Shown: positions 16,391 to 24,013 of the stretch, piece by piece
How positions within the stretch are numbered: the first letter of the stretch is position 1
Layout: the number at the start of each line of letters is the position of its first letter
Source: Gammaproteobacteria bacterium
Lineage (GTDB): Bacteria > Pseudomonadota > Gammaproteobacteria > Steroidobacterales > GCA-2729495
Direction of reading: 5' to 3'
DNA: 64,000 bases
Assembly (NCBI GenBank): GCA_016874095.1
Contig: VGVH01000001.1
Span: forward strand, 353,745 to 417,744
Notes under the pieces: model-generated
The model's input: only the letters and a program-made list of their open reading frames with translations
What the model was told of the DNA's origin: nothing
Database searches by the model: none
Made by a program: the position numbers and the translations under genes

Positions 16391-17782
16391 ATGTCGCTAG
16401 CGGTGGTCCTCATACTGCTCGTGGTCGGCTCAGTGATCTTTCATTTCCTCAGTCCGTGGTGGTTTACGCCGATCGCGTCGAACTGGGGAATGATGGACAC
16501 CACGGTCGACATCACCTTCTGGGTGACGGGGATCGTATTCGTGGCCGTAAACCTGTTCATGGCCTACGCGATCATCCGCTTCCGACACCGGCAGGGGCAG
16601 CGCGCCAAGTACGAACCCGAGAACAAGAAACTCGAGTGGTGGCTGACGGTCATCACGACGATCGGCGTGGTGGCCATGCTCACACCGGGCCTCTTCGTCT
16701 GGGCTGACTTCGTCGCCGTGCCGAAGGATGCTGCGATCGTTGAAGTCGTCGGCCGGCAATGGAACTGGAGCTTCCGCTATCCTGGTGATGACGGGGTTCT
16801 CGGGGCCTCCAGCGCCAAGCTGACCACCCCCGACAATCCGTTCGGCATCGATCCTCAGGACGCAGCCGGCCAGGACGACGTCGTGGTATCGGACCAGGAA
16901 TTGCGGCTGCCCCTCGACCGGCCCGTCAAGCTGCTATTGCGGTCGACCGATGTCCTGCACAACTTCACCGTGCCGCAATTCCGCGTGAAGATGGACTTGG
17001 TCCCCGGCATGGTGACCTACGTCTGGCTCACACCGACGAAGACAGGAACCTTCGAGATTCTCTGTGAGGAGCTGTGCGGCCTCGCTCATTTCGCGATGCG
17101 CGGCAAAGTGATCGTCGACGAGCCGGACGCTTACGCGACCTGGCTCGCGCAGCAGCGCAGCTTCGCCGGCACGCAGTCGCTGGCAGCGGCCGACCCCGTC
17201 GCGGGCCAGGTTTCCTACGCCACCTGCGCCGCCTGCCACGGTGCGCAGGGTGAAGGCAACGTACTGCTCAACGCACCAGCGCTGGCCGGCCAGCCAGGTT
17301 GGTATATCGATCGCCAGCTCGCGAACTTCAGGAAGGGCCTGCGTGGTGCCGCGCCGGGCGACACCTTCGGTCCGCAGATGGTGGGTTTCGCGAGCATACT
17401 GGATGCGGCCGCGACGCGTAATCTCATCGCCTATCTACAGACGCTGCCAGACCCGCGACCAGAGCAGAGCGTTTCCGGCGACGCCAGCGCCGGAGCCCGG
17501 CTCTATGACACCTGCGCGGGTTGCCATGGCGTCGATGGGCAGGGCATCTGGACGAGCAACGGTCCGCGGCTGGCGAACCTCGGCGACTGGTACCTCGAGC
17601 GCCAGCTGAAGTATTTCAAGCAGGGCGTGCGCGGCAAGCATCCACAGGATTTTCACGGGGCCCAGATGGCGTTACTGATGGGCACCTTGCGTGACGATCG
17701 TGCCATCGCCGACGTGGTCGCCTACATCAACACGCTGGGCTCGGGACCGGCAATGGCGGCGGCTGGCACGGCGGCCCGGTAG
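16391..17782 (+). CDS. coxB: Cytochrome c oxidase subunit II with two C-terminal cytochrome c domains
   Basis: A 463-residue fusion. Two helices (about 3-22 and 42-62, plus a hydrophobic stretch at 85-105) anchor it. The CuA cupredoxin domain spans about 115-245, with His190 and ILCEELCGLAHFAM providing Cys225, Cys229, His233 and Met236. Two class I cytochrome c domains follow, with heme motifs CAACH (279-283) and CAGCH (375-379) and likely Met ligands in FGPQMVGFA and HGAQMALLM. Electrons would pass from a donor through two hemes c to CuA, so a separate soluble cytochrome c may not be needed. Most caa3 oxidases have one such domain. No cleavable signal is obvious. It is the first structural gene of cluster 1. 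Confidence 0.95.
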   Translation: MSLAVVLILLVVGSVIFHFLSPWWFTPIASNWGMMDTTVDITFWVTGIVFVAVNLFMAYAIIRFRHRQGQRAKYEPENKKLEWWLTVITTIGVVAMLTPGLFVWADFVAVPKDAAIVEVVGRQWNWSFRYPGDDGVLGASSAKLTTPDNPFGIDPQDAAGQDDVVVSDQELRLPLDRPVKLLLRSTDVLHNFTVPQFRVKMDLVPGMVTYVWLTPTKTGTFEILCEELCGLAHFAMRGKVIVDEPDAYATWLAQQRSFAGTQSLAAADPVAGQVSYATCAACHGAQGEGNVLLNAPALAGQPGWYIDRQLANFRKGLRGAAPGDTFGPQMVGFASILDAAATRNLIAYLQTLPDPRPEQSVSGDASAGARLYDTCAGCHGVDGQGIWTSNGPRLANLGDWYLERQLKYFKQGVRGKHPQDFHGAQMALLMGTLRDDRAIADVVAYINTLGSGPAMAAAGTAAR

Positions 17783-17801
17783 GGTTCAAGGGGATACAAC
17801 A

Positions 17802-19562
17802 ATGGCATACGTAGCAATCGCCGACCGCGACACGCACCTGCATGACCCGCAGACGTTCGTCACGAAGTACATCTGGAGCCAGGACCACAAGGTCATCGCC
17901 ATCCAGTATTCCCTGATCGCCATCGGCGTGGGTCTGGTAGCGCTGGTCCTGTCCGGGATGATGCGCCTGCAGCTCGGTTTTCCGGACACGTTCTCCTTCA
18001 TCACCCCGAACAACTATCTCCAGTTCATCACCATGCACGGCATGATCATGGTGATCTATCTGCTCACCGCGCTGTTCCTCGGCGGATTCGGCAACTACCT
18101 CATTCCCCTCATGGTCGGCGCGCGCGACATGGTATTCCCGTACATGAACATGCTGAGCGTGTGGGTCTACCTGCTCGCCGTCCTGGTGCTCCTGGCCAGC
18201 TATTTCGTGCCCGGGGGGCCGACGGGCGCCGGCTGGACGCTCTATCCGCCGCAAGCCATCCTCCCCGGTACCGCCGGCGCGAGCTGGGGGATCATCCTCA
18301 TGCTTGTTTCGCTCGCGATTTTCATCGTGGCGTTCACGATGGGCGGGCTGAACTACGTCTGCACGGTGCTACAGGCACGCTGCCGTGGCATGACGCTGAT
18401 GCGGATGCCGCTGAGCATCTGGGGCATCTTCATGGCGACGATTCTCGGCCTGCTGGCGTTTCCCGCCTTGCTGGTCAGCGCCATCATGATGATCCTCGAT
18501 AGCCTGATCGGCACCAGCTTCTTCATGCCGGCCATCGTTTCGATGGGCGAGCAGCTCGCCTACGAGGGCGGCAGTCCGATCCTGTTCCAGCACCTGTTCT
18601 GGTTTTTCGGGCATCCGGAGGTCTACATCGTCGCGCTGCCGGCGTTCGGCATCGTGTCCGATCTGCTGAGCGTGCATGCCCGCAAGAACATCTTCGGCTA
18701 CCGGATGATGGTGTGGGCGATTCTGGCGATCGGCGGACTGAGCTTCGTCGTCTGGGCCCATCACATGTACGTGAGTGGCATGAATCCCTATTTCGGTTTC
18801 TTCTTCGCCACGACTACGTTGATCATTGCGGTGCCGACGGCAATCAAGGTGTACAACTGGGTGCTCACCTTGTGGCATGGCGACATACACCTGCGCGTGC
18901 CCATGCTGTTCGCGATCGGTTTCATCTTCACCTTCATTCACGGCGGCCTGACCGGCCTGTTCCTCGGCAACGTCACCGTGGATCTGCCGTTGTCGGACAC
19001 CTACTTCGTCGTCGGGCACTTCCACATGGTGATGGGCGTGTCCCCGATCCTGGTTGTCTTTGGCGCGATCTATCACTGGTTCCCGAAGATCACCGGGAAG
19101 ATGTACAACGAGACGCTCGGCAAGTGGCACTTCTGGCTGACCTTCCTCGGTACCTACTCGATCTACCTGCCGATGCATTACCTGGGCATACTCGGTGTGC
19201 CACGCCGCTATTTCGCACTCGGCGAGACGGAATTCATTCCAGATTCCGCGCACATCGCCAACGAGAGTATTACGATTTCCGCGTTGATCGTCGCGGTCGT
19301 GCAGATCCTGTTTATCATCAACATGGTCTGGAGCACATGGCGCGGGCAGAAGGCGGACCCGAATCCTTGGGGTGCAACCACGCTGGAGTGGCAAACGCCG
19401 GACACGCCGCCCAAGCATGGCAACTGGGGTCCGAAGTTGCCCGAGGTGTATCGCTGGGCTTACGACTTCAGCGTGCCTGGCGCAGCGCGTGACTTCATCC
19501 CGCAGAACGAGCCGCTGGATCCGAAGATCGCCCCTGGCAGAGACCACGGCGTCCACGCGTGA
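17802..19562 (+). CDS. coxA: Cytochrome c oxidase subunit I (cluster 1)
   Basis: The ATG at 17802 (MAYVAIADRDTHLHDPQTFV) gives 586 residues; the upstream track extension overlaps coxB. All A-type heme-copper oxidase marks are present: the heme a His in FITMHGMIMVIY; WFFGHPEVYIVALPAFGIV with the CuB His, the proton-channel Glu and the His-Tyr crosslink; VVWAHHMYVSGM with the CuB His pair; AVPTAIKVYNW with the K-channel Thr and Lys; and VVGHFHMVMG with the heme ligands. The D-channel Asp is in VGARDMVFPYMN. It therefore looks like a working proton pump of the A1 type. It lies 19 bp after coxB, and its stop overlaps the next start (GTGA). Confidence 0.97.
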   Translation: MAYVAIADRDTHLHDPQTFVTKYIWSQDHKVIAIQYSLIAIGVGLVALVLSGMMRLQLGFPDTFSFITPNNYLQFITMHGMIMVIYLLTALFLGGFGNYLIPLMVGARDMVFPYMNMLSVWVYLLAVLVLLASYFVPGGPTGAGWTLYPPQAILPGTAGASWGIILMLVSLAIFIVAFTMGGLNYVCTVLQARCRGMTLMRMPLSIWGIFMATILGLLAFPALLVSAIMMILDSLIGTSFFMPAIVSMGEQLAYEGGSPILFQHLFWFFGHPEVYIVALPAFGIVSDLLSVHARKNIFGYRMMVWAILAIGGLSFVVWAHHMYVSGMNPYFGFFFATTTLIIAVPTAIKVYNWVLTLWHGDIHLRVPMLFAIGFIFTFIHGGLTGLFLGNVTVDLPLSDTYFVVGHFHMVMGVSPILVVFGAIYHWFPKITGKMYNETLGKWHFWLTFLGTYSIYLPMHYLGILGVPRRYFALGETEFIPDSAHIANESITISALIVAVVQILFIINMVWSTWRGQKADPNPWGATTLEWQTPDTPPKHGNWGPKLPEVYRWAYDFSVPGAARDFIPQNEPLDPKIAPGRDHGVHA

Positions 19563-20230
19563 GCACGACCGTACTGTTCGTTCTCGTTCTGGCCGGCGTC
19601 GTCGGCTGGTGGTTGTTCGCCCGGCAGCTGACCGGGAGGCCGTGGGAACTCGCGCAACGCAAGCTCGATGATTCGCACGAAGGCGCCACGCTCGCCGTCA
19701 GCCCCGCTCGCACCGGGCTGTGGGTGTTGCTTGCCGTCATCAGCTCTTTTTTCGCGCTGTTCATGTCGGCCTATGGCATGCGCATGATGCTCGACGATTG
19801 GCGACCGCTCGCGGAGCCGTCTTTGCTATGGGGTAACACCCTGATCCTCGTACTGAGCAGCATCGCGTTTCAATGGACGCGCGTCGCCGCTCGGCGTGGC
19901 GATCGTCCCGCCGTGCAGACGGGCCTCATCGTCACGGGGTTTTTTACCTTTGCTTTCCTTGCCGGCCAGGTACTCGCCTGGCGGCAGCTCAGTGCATCGG
20001 GGCAATATCTCCACAGTAACGTGGCCAACGCCTTTTTCTTCCTGCTCACCGGCTTGCACGGTCTGCACCTGCTTGGGGGTCTCGCGGCGTGGGCCAGGAC
20101 GATGCTGCGCCTCATGCAAGCCGGCACGGCCTTGGGTCAGGCCCGCCAGAGCGTCGAGCTCTGTGCAACCTATTGGCACTACCTGCTGCTTGTCTGGTTG
20201 GTGCTGTTCGGAATGTTGTTAGCCACATAG
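19559..20230 (+). CDS. Cytochrome c oxidase subunit III-like membrane protein (first of two)
   Basis: 223 residues from a GTG that overlaps the coxA stop. There are six or seven hydrophobic helices. The C-terminal half has the subunit III pattern LTGLHGLHLLGGLAAWARTM followed by VELCATYWHYLLLVWLVLFG, where the His and Trp-His positions match subunit III. The N-terminal part has an extra helix and a short charged loop (RPWELAQRKLDDSHEG). It is followed 18 bp later by a second subunit III-like gene, so cluster 1 carries two. One may be a structural subunit and the other an accessory paralogue; sequence alone does not tell which. Confidence 0.85.
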   Translation: MSTTVLFVLVLAGVVGWWLFARQLTGRPWELAQRKLDDSHEGATLAVSPARTGLWVLLAVISSFFALFMSAYGMRMMLDDWRPLAEPSLLWGNTLILVLSSIAFQWTRVAARRGDRPAVQTGLIVTGFFTFAFLAGQVLAWRQLSASGQYLHSNVANAFFFLLTGLHGLHLLGGLAAWARTMLRLMQAGTALGQARQSVELCATYWHYLLLVWLVLFGMLLAT

Positions 20231-20248
20231 TCGGGGGCACACAGGCGC

Positions 20249-20944
20249 ATGAGCGATCACGCAATGACCAGCACGGCGCCGGCCGCCGTTGCACCGGACG
20301 GACTGAGCGGCGTCACGGCCGACTGGTCTGCGGACAAGCAAGCCTTCCCCGTCCCCTGGGGCAAGGCGATGATGTGGATCTTCCTGCTCAGCGACACTTT
20401 TATTTTCACTTGCTTCCTGACGTCGTACATGAACGTGCGCATGTCGACCACCGAGGTATGGCCGAACGCCAGCCAGGTTTTCGCGCTGCACATCGGCGGC
20501 GCCGACGTGCCGATGGTCCTGATCGCGATCATGACGTTCATCCTGATCACGAGCAGCGGAACCATGGCTCTCGCCGTGAACTACGGTTACCGGCGCGACC
20601 GCGCCCGGACGACGTCCCTGATGCTGATTACCGCGGCCTTTGGCGCCGTGTTCGTCGGCATGCAGGCGTTCGAGTGGACCAAACTGATCGTCGATGAAGG
20701 CATACGGCCGTGGGGCAATCCGCTCGGCGCGGCGCAGTTCGGCTCCTCGTTCTTCATGATCACAGGCTTCCACGGCCTGCACGTGTCCGCCGGAGTAATC
20801 TATCTGGTGGTCGTGGCGATGCGCGTGTGGAACGGGTTCTACGATCGCAAGGGCACTTACGAGACCGTCGAGATCACCGGCCTGTACTGGCACTTCGTCG
20901 ATCTCGTGTGGGTGTTCATTTTCGCGTTTTTCTATCTTTGGTGA
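20249..20944 (+). CDS. coxC: Cytochrome c oxidase subunit III (second copy, cluster 1)
   Basis: 231 residues with five to six helices. WGKAMMWIFLLSDTFIFTCF is the helix with the conserved Glu replaced by Ser-Asp, and FFMITGFHGLHVSAGVIYLV and EITGLYWHFVDLVWVFIFAF are the classic subunit III motifs (GxHGxHV, YWHFVDxVW). It stabilises subunit I and the D-channel entry. The N terminus has a soluble tail of about 35 residues. It resembles the canonical subunit III more than the preceding gene does. It sits 19 bp before the subunit IV gene. Confidence 0.92.
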   Translation: MSDHAMTSTAPAAVAPDGLSGVTADWSADKQAFPVPWGKAMMWIFLLSDTFIFTCFLTSYMNVRMSTTEVWPNASQVFALHIGGADVPMVLIAIMTFILITSSGTMALAVNYGYRRDRARTTSLMLITAAFGAVFVGMQAFEWTKLIVDEGIRPWGNPLGAAQFGSSFFMITGFHGLHVSAGVIYLVVVAMRVWNGFYDRKGTYETVEITGLYWHFVDLVWVFIFAFFYLW

Positions 20945-20963
20945 GAAAGGCTGGACGACACGC

Positions 20964-21281
20964 ATGGACAAGGCCGAAGGTCAACAACACCCGCTGGCGA
21001 TCTACCTGTGGATCTGGGTAACGCTATTCGTGCTCAGCGCTTTCTCGTACATGGTCGACTACTTCCACGTGCAGGGATATCTGCGCTGGACACTGATCAT
21101 CATTTTCATGTTGCTCAAAGCAGGGCTGATCGTGGCCGTGTTCATGCACATGGCCTGGGAACGCCTGGCACTGAAGTTCGCGATACTCGTGCCGCCGCTT
21201 TGTCTGCTGGTTCTGATCGGCCTGATGGCCGTCGAAGGTGATTACACCTTCTTCACGCGACTGTCGGAGTTCGTGCGCTGA
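20964..21281 (+). CDS. Cytochrome c oxidase subunit IV (prokaryotic type)
   Basis: 105 residues with three membrane helices. YLWIWVTLFVLSAFSYMVDY, the lysine in IIFMLLKAGLIVAVFMHMAW and HMAWERLALKFAILVPPL fit the COX4_pro family (CoxD/CyoD-like), whose third helix carries the same K-x-x-L-I-V-x-x-F-M-H pattern. It is a small non-catalytic subunit that packs on subunits I and III. It is the last gene of cluster 1, and its 3' end overlaps the convergent small membrane gene by 40 bp. Confidence 0.9.
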   Translation: MDKAEGQQHPLAIYLWIWVTLFVLSAFSYMVDYFHVQGYLRWTLIIIFMLLKAGLIVAVFMHMAWERLALKFAILVPPLCLLVLIGLMAVEGDYTFFTRLSEFVR

Positions 21282-21535
21282 TCCTGATCCGCAACACCCC
21301 AAACCCAGGCGAGGATGCCGAAGACGAGCAGCGCGAGGGCGACGATCGCGAACGGCAGCGGCGGCAGCCACAGTGGAACTTCCTCGAGCGTTGGCGTGCC
21401 GACAAGCGAACCGATGACGATCACGAGCAGCATGCCGAAGGTGATTCCGAGCGCGATCACCGGCTGCCGGCGCCAGGCCAGCGCCCAGAGAGCGATCAGT
21501 AGCAGAAGCACAATCACGAAAGTGGTAACGCTCAT
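21242..21535 (-). CDS. Small two-helix membrane protein, function unknown
   Basis: 97 residues with an SD-like GGGAG before the ATG (MSVTTFVIVLLLLIALWALA). Three hydrophobic stretches are visible (about 4-18, 26-44 and 60-82), separated by short polar turns, and the C-terminal tail is polar (VADQDQRTNSDSRVKKV). I do not recognise a family. Support for a real gene: it fills an otherwise empty 250-bp gap, has a ribosome site, and is uniformly hydrophobic. Its last 13 codons overlap the coxIV gene on the other strand. It lies 42 bp downstream of the cytochrome c5 gene on the same strand, so the order cytochrome then small membrane protein may be one transcript. Confidence 0.55.
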   Translation of the reverse strand: MSVTTFVIVLLLLIALWALAWRRQPVIALGITFGMLLVIVIGSLVGTPTLEEVPLWLPPLPFAIVALALLVFGILAWVWGVADQDQRTNSDSRVKKV

Positions 21536-21577
21536 TATCGTTGCTCCCTGAAGAGTCCCTGATCGCCCGGCTCTTTC

Positions 21578-22096
21578 CTAGCGCGACTCCGCCAGCATAT
21601 AGGCGACTGCTGCCCTGACTTCCGCGTCCGAAAGGTTCACGAAGCCGCCTTTGGCCGGCATCACGCCTTTCTTCCCCTGGAAGCCCGCGATCGCATTGCG
21701 CTCCAGCGACGCCACGCCCTGCGCGATGCGTGCTCCCCAGTCCGCCTTGTCTCCCAGCTTTGGCGCGCCGGCAATGCCGGCACCATGGCAGGCATTGCAG
21801 GCTTGATTGAATACCTGCGGACCAGACAGGGGGGCCGCCACCGGTGCCGGGATAGCGGCAACGGGGGTGGCATCGGTTTGCCCGGCGGGCGACTCCTGGC
21901 CGGCAAGTACCACCGTCCCGACCGGCTTGAGTCGCTCGTCGACCTCATGCTGGTACTCCGGATTGTCGCGAACGGCGACATTCTGCGTCCTCGACGCCAC
22001 GAAGGCAGCGAGCAGCCCGAGTCCCACGGCTGTTGCAATGAGCACACCCATGATCAGCGTGAACAAATCCATGAACTTCCGGTCGTGGGTGGCCAA
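21578..22096 (-). CDS. Membrane-anchored cytochrome c5-like protein
   Basis: 172 residues. A membrane helix near the N terminus (about 9-33, LFTLIMGVLIATAVGLGLLA) acts as anchor. An Ala/Pro-rich linker follows (about 65-90), then one cytochrome c domain with the heme motif CNACH and a Met ligand in KKGVMPAKGG. GVMPAKGGFVNLSDAEVRAA is the cytochrome c5 signature (VMPAKGGxxxLSDxEVxxAV). It is a likely electron carrier to the oxidase of cluster 2, whose subunit II lacks its own heme c. The gene lies between the two oxidase clusters. Confidence 0.92.
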   Translation of the reverse strand: MATHDRKFMDLFTLIMGVLIATAVGLGLLAAFVASRTQNVAVRDNPEYQHEVDERLKPVGTVVLAGQESPAGQTDATPVAAIPAPVAAPLSGPQVFNQACNACHGAGIAGAPKLGDKADWGARIAQGVASLERNAIAGFQGKKGVMPAKGGFVNLSDAEVRAAVAYMLAESR

Positions 22097-22147
22097 TCGC
22101 TTGCTCCTGCGGGGATGATCGGCGAGGCACGTTTGATATTGCCAGCT

Positions 22148-22175
22148 AGTATAACTGGCGTCCGATGCTACGCAA
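22148..22175 (-). promoter_or_regulatory. Candidate promoter of the cytochrome c5 gene, inside a short palindrome
   Basis: On the minus strand TTGCGT, a 16-base spacer and TATACT lie about 50 bases before the ATG of the cytochrome gene. The -10 is inside the inverted repeat GCCAG-N9-CTGGC (22141-22159), which could be an operator. The reverse reading (TATAAC) could also serve the HIG1 gene. Confidence 0.35.
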
Positions 22176-22261
22176 ACGCCGCCCGTGCGCGCCTATCGAT
22201 GAATTTGCCAGCCTTGGCCTATACTCGACGGTGGTTGCAGCATTCTGATGAGAGATTGGAA

Positions 22262-22453
22262 ATGAATGTGCTTACGGTGCTCATCGTGTTGGCATTGCTT
22301 GCCACCATGGCCACGTTGCTTTTGGGGCTCATCTCCATGGGCGGCGGCGGTTCTCTGGATCGACAGCTCAGCACGCCATTGATGTGGGCCCGGGTGGGCC
22401 TTCAGGCCCTTGCGGTGGCGCTGCTGATCATCGCCGCGGCAGTCGCGCCGTGA
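22262..22453 (+). CDS. HIG1-domain small membrane protein
   Basis: Only 63 residues, starting MNVLTVLIVLALLATMATLL at 22262; the long track ORF upstream of it is a shadow of the cytochrome gene. There are two helices (about 3-23 and 42-61) joined by a loop SMGGGGSLDRQLSTPLMWAR. The pattern S/N-x-x-L-M-x-x-R-V-x-x-Q-x-x-A-x-x-L is that of HIG1 (hypoxia-induced) domain proteins, which in mitochondria and some bacteria associate with cytochrome oxidase supercomplexes. Its place between two oxidase clusters agrees with that role. The usual second Arg is Trp (LMWAR). Confidence 0.8.
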   Translation: MNVLTVLIVLALLATMATLLLGLISMGGGGSLDRQLSTPLMWARVGLQALAVALLIIAAAVAP

Positions 22454-22457
22454 CGGC

Positions 22458-23339
22458 CTAAAACCAATACACGAAGATGAACAGGCCAAGCCACACGACG
22501 TCGACGAAGTGCCAATACCAGGCGACACCCTCGAAGGCAAAGTGCCGATCCGGCGTGAAGTGACCGCGCAGACAGCGTAGCCAGATGACGGTGAGCATGA
22601 TCGCGCCGATGGTCACGTGTGCGCCGTGAAAACCCGTCAGCATGTAGAACGTCGAGCCGTAGATCCCGGTCTGCAGAGTCAGGTTCAGGTGCGTGTACGC
22701 TTCGTAGTACTCGTACACCTGGCAGCCCATGAAGACGAAGCCGAGAATGAACGTGGCTCCAAGCCAGACCAGCAGCGACCCACGTCGGCCAGCTTTCAAG
22801 GCGTGATGGGCGATAGTCAGGGTCACGCCGCTCGTCAGGAGAATGGCCGTGTTCAGTGCCGGAATCGGGAAAGGACCCATCGGAGAGAAGTTGCCGCCTA
22901 CGGCGCCCGGTCCATTCGATGGCCACTCGTTTTCGAAGCTCGGCCAGATCAGCAACTTCGTCCACATATCGGTCCCCTCGCCGCCCAGCCATGGCAGTGA
23001 GAGTTGGCGGGCATAAAAGAGCGCGCCGAAAAATACCGCAAAAAACATGACCTCGGAGAAAATGAACCAGCCCATGCCCATGCGAAAGGACTTGTCTACC
23101 TGTTCGTTGTAGAGCCGCGACTCGCTTTCCCCGATCACCTGGCCGAACCAGCGGAACATCATGTACAGGAGCAAGGCGATTCCGGCGTATACCGCCACCT
23201 CGCCTGCACCGGAGCCATTGAGGACCCGGGAGACGCCCCAGAACAGCGTGAACAGGGCGATGGAACCGATGATGGGCCAATTGGTGCCATGAGGCAGGTA
23301 GTACTTGACTGGTGCGGCGTCGTTGGTCATGCGCATCAT
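22458..23339 (-). CDS. coxC: Cytochrome c oxidase subunit III (cluster 2)
   Basis: A 293-residue, seven-helix protein of the full-length mitochondrial type. GWFIFSEVMFFAVFFGALFY contains the conserved Glu of helix III. FYMLTGFHGAHVTIGAIMLT and GVAWYWHFVDVVWLGLFIFV are the C-terminal signatures. A loop insertion (about 125-165) carries several prolines. It is the last gene of cluster 2, 13 bp after ctaG. Confidence 0.96.
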   Translation of the reverse strand: MMRMTNDAAPVKYYLPHGTNWPIIGSIALFTLFWGVSRVLNGSGAGEVAVYAGIALLLYMMFRWFGQVIGESESRLYNEQVDKSFRMGMGWFIFSEVMFFAVFFGALFYARQLSLPWLGGEGTDMWTKLLIWPSFENEWPSNGPGAVGGNFSPMGPFPIPALNTAILLTSGVTLTIAHHALKAGRRGSLLVWLGATFILGFVFMGCQVYEYYEAYTHLNLTLQTGIYGSTFYMLTGFHGAHVTIGAIMLTVIWLRCLRGHFTPDRHFAFEGVAWYWHFVDVVWLGLFIFVYWF

Positions 23340-23352
23340 CCCCCGGGAATAG

Positions 23353-23901
23353 TCACGCCGTGGACTTCACGAACATCGTGTAGGACAGCGTCACGCGATC
23401 GACATAACTCGGCAGGTTGCGATCCAGATAGAACTGTACGACAAGCTCGCGTGTTTCCTGCGGTTCGAACTTCTGCTCCTGGAAGCAGAAGCATTCGGTC
23501 TTGTTCACGTACTGCGCGGCGCCGCCAGGGGCAACATTCGGGATTGCCTGGCCAGTCAGCGGGTGATCCGTCAGATTTCGTGCCCTGAACTTGACGGTCT
23601 GGAGCTGGCCCGGATGCACCGCGAGTTCCGTGACCGCCGGCGCAAACTCCCAGGGGGCGTACTCGTTGACCGAAGCGAGAAATTCAACCGTTATCGTCCG
23701 CTGCTCGTCCATCGCAACGGGAATCGCGGTAACCGCCTGCACGTTTCTGCCGCCGATCCCGGTTATCTCGCAGAGCAGGTCATAGAGCGGAACCAGCAGA
23801 TAGCCGAAGCCGAACATGCCTATCGCCAGAGCAACCAGCCGCAGTGTCAGACTGCGATTGGAGTGTCGGGCGAAATGGCGCTGGCTGCTGCGCTCTGCCA
23901 T
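23353..23901 (-). CDS. ctaG: Cytochrome c oxidase assembly protein CtaG/Cox11
   Basis: 182 residues: one N-terminal helix (about 20-42, LRLVALAIGMFGFGYLLVPL), then a beta-sandwich periplasmic domain. The copper-binding Cys pair is in NKTECFCFQEQKFEPQE (CFCF), the hallmark of Cox11. It delivers copper to the CuB site of subunit I. It follows the small assembly protein by 1 bp. It would serve cluster 2 directly and might serve cluster 1, which has no ctaG of its own in view. Confidence 0.96.
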   Translation of the reverse strand: MAERSSQRHFARHSNRSLTLRLVALAIGMFGFGYLLVPLYDLLCEITGIGGRNVQAVTAIPVAMDEQRTITVEFLASVNEYAPWEFAPAVTELAVHPGQLQTVKFRARNLTDHPLTGQAIPNVAPGGAAQYVNKTECFCFQEQKFEPQETRELVVQFYLDRNLPSYVDRVTLSYTMFVKSTA

Positions 23902-23902
23902 G

Positions 23903-24013
23903 TCAGTTGGGTAGCTTTACGAGGAAGTAGGTGACATAGAAAGAGAGCGACAGCACCACCAGCAGCCAGACCTGGCGTCGCACGCGCCTGCGGGACTCGT
24001 CGCGTGCCTTCAT
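23903..24013 (-). CDS. Small cytochrome oxidase assembly protein (36 residues)
   Basis: Too short for the ORF track in its own right. MKARDESRRRVRRQVWLLVV begins at an ATG that overlaps the coxA2 stop (ATGA), and the protein ends FYVTYFLVKLPN. It has a basic N terminus and a single membrane helix (about 15-32). Genes of this size and position between coxA and ctaG recur in proteobacteria and are annotated as small oxidase assembly proteins. Both junctions (4-bp overlap with coxA, 1 bp to ctaG) argue for translation. Confidence 0.8.
   Translation of the reverse strand: MKARDESRRRVRRQVWLLVVLSLSFYVTYFLVKLPN

Noticed and set aside
15360-16391. Long N-terminal extension of the SURF1 ORF
   Set aside because: It is antisense to the DUF2909 and membrane-protein genes; SURF1 begins at MPARRFQ.
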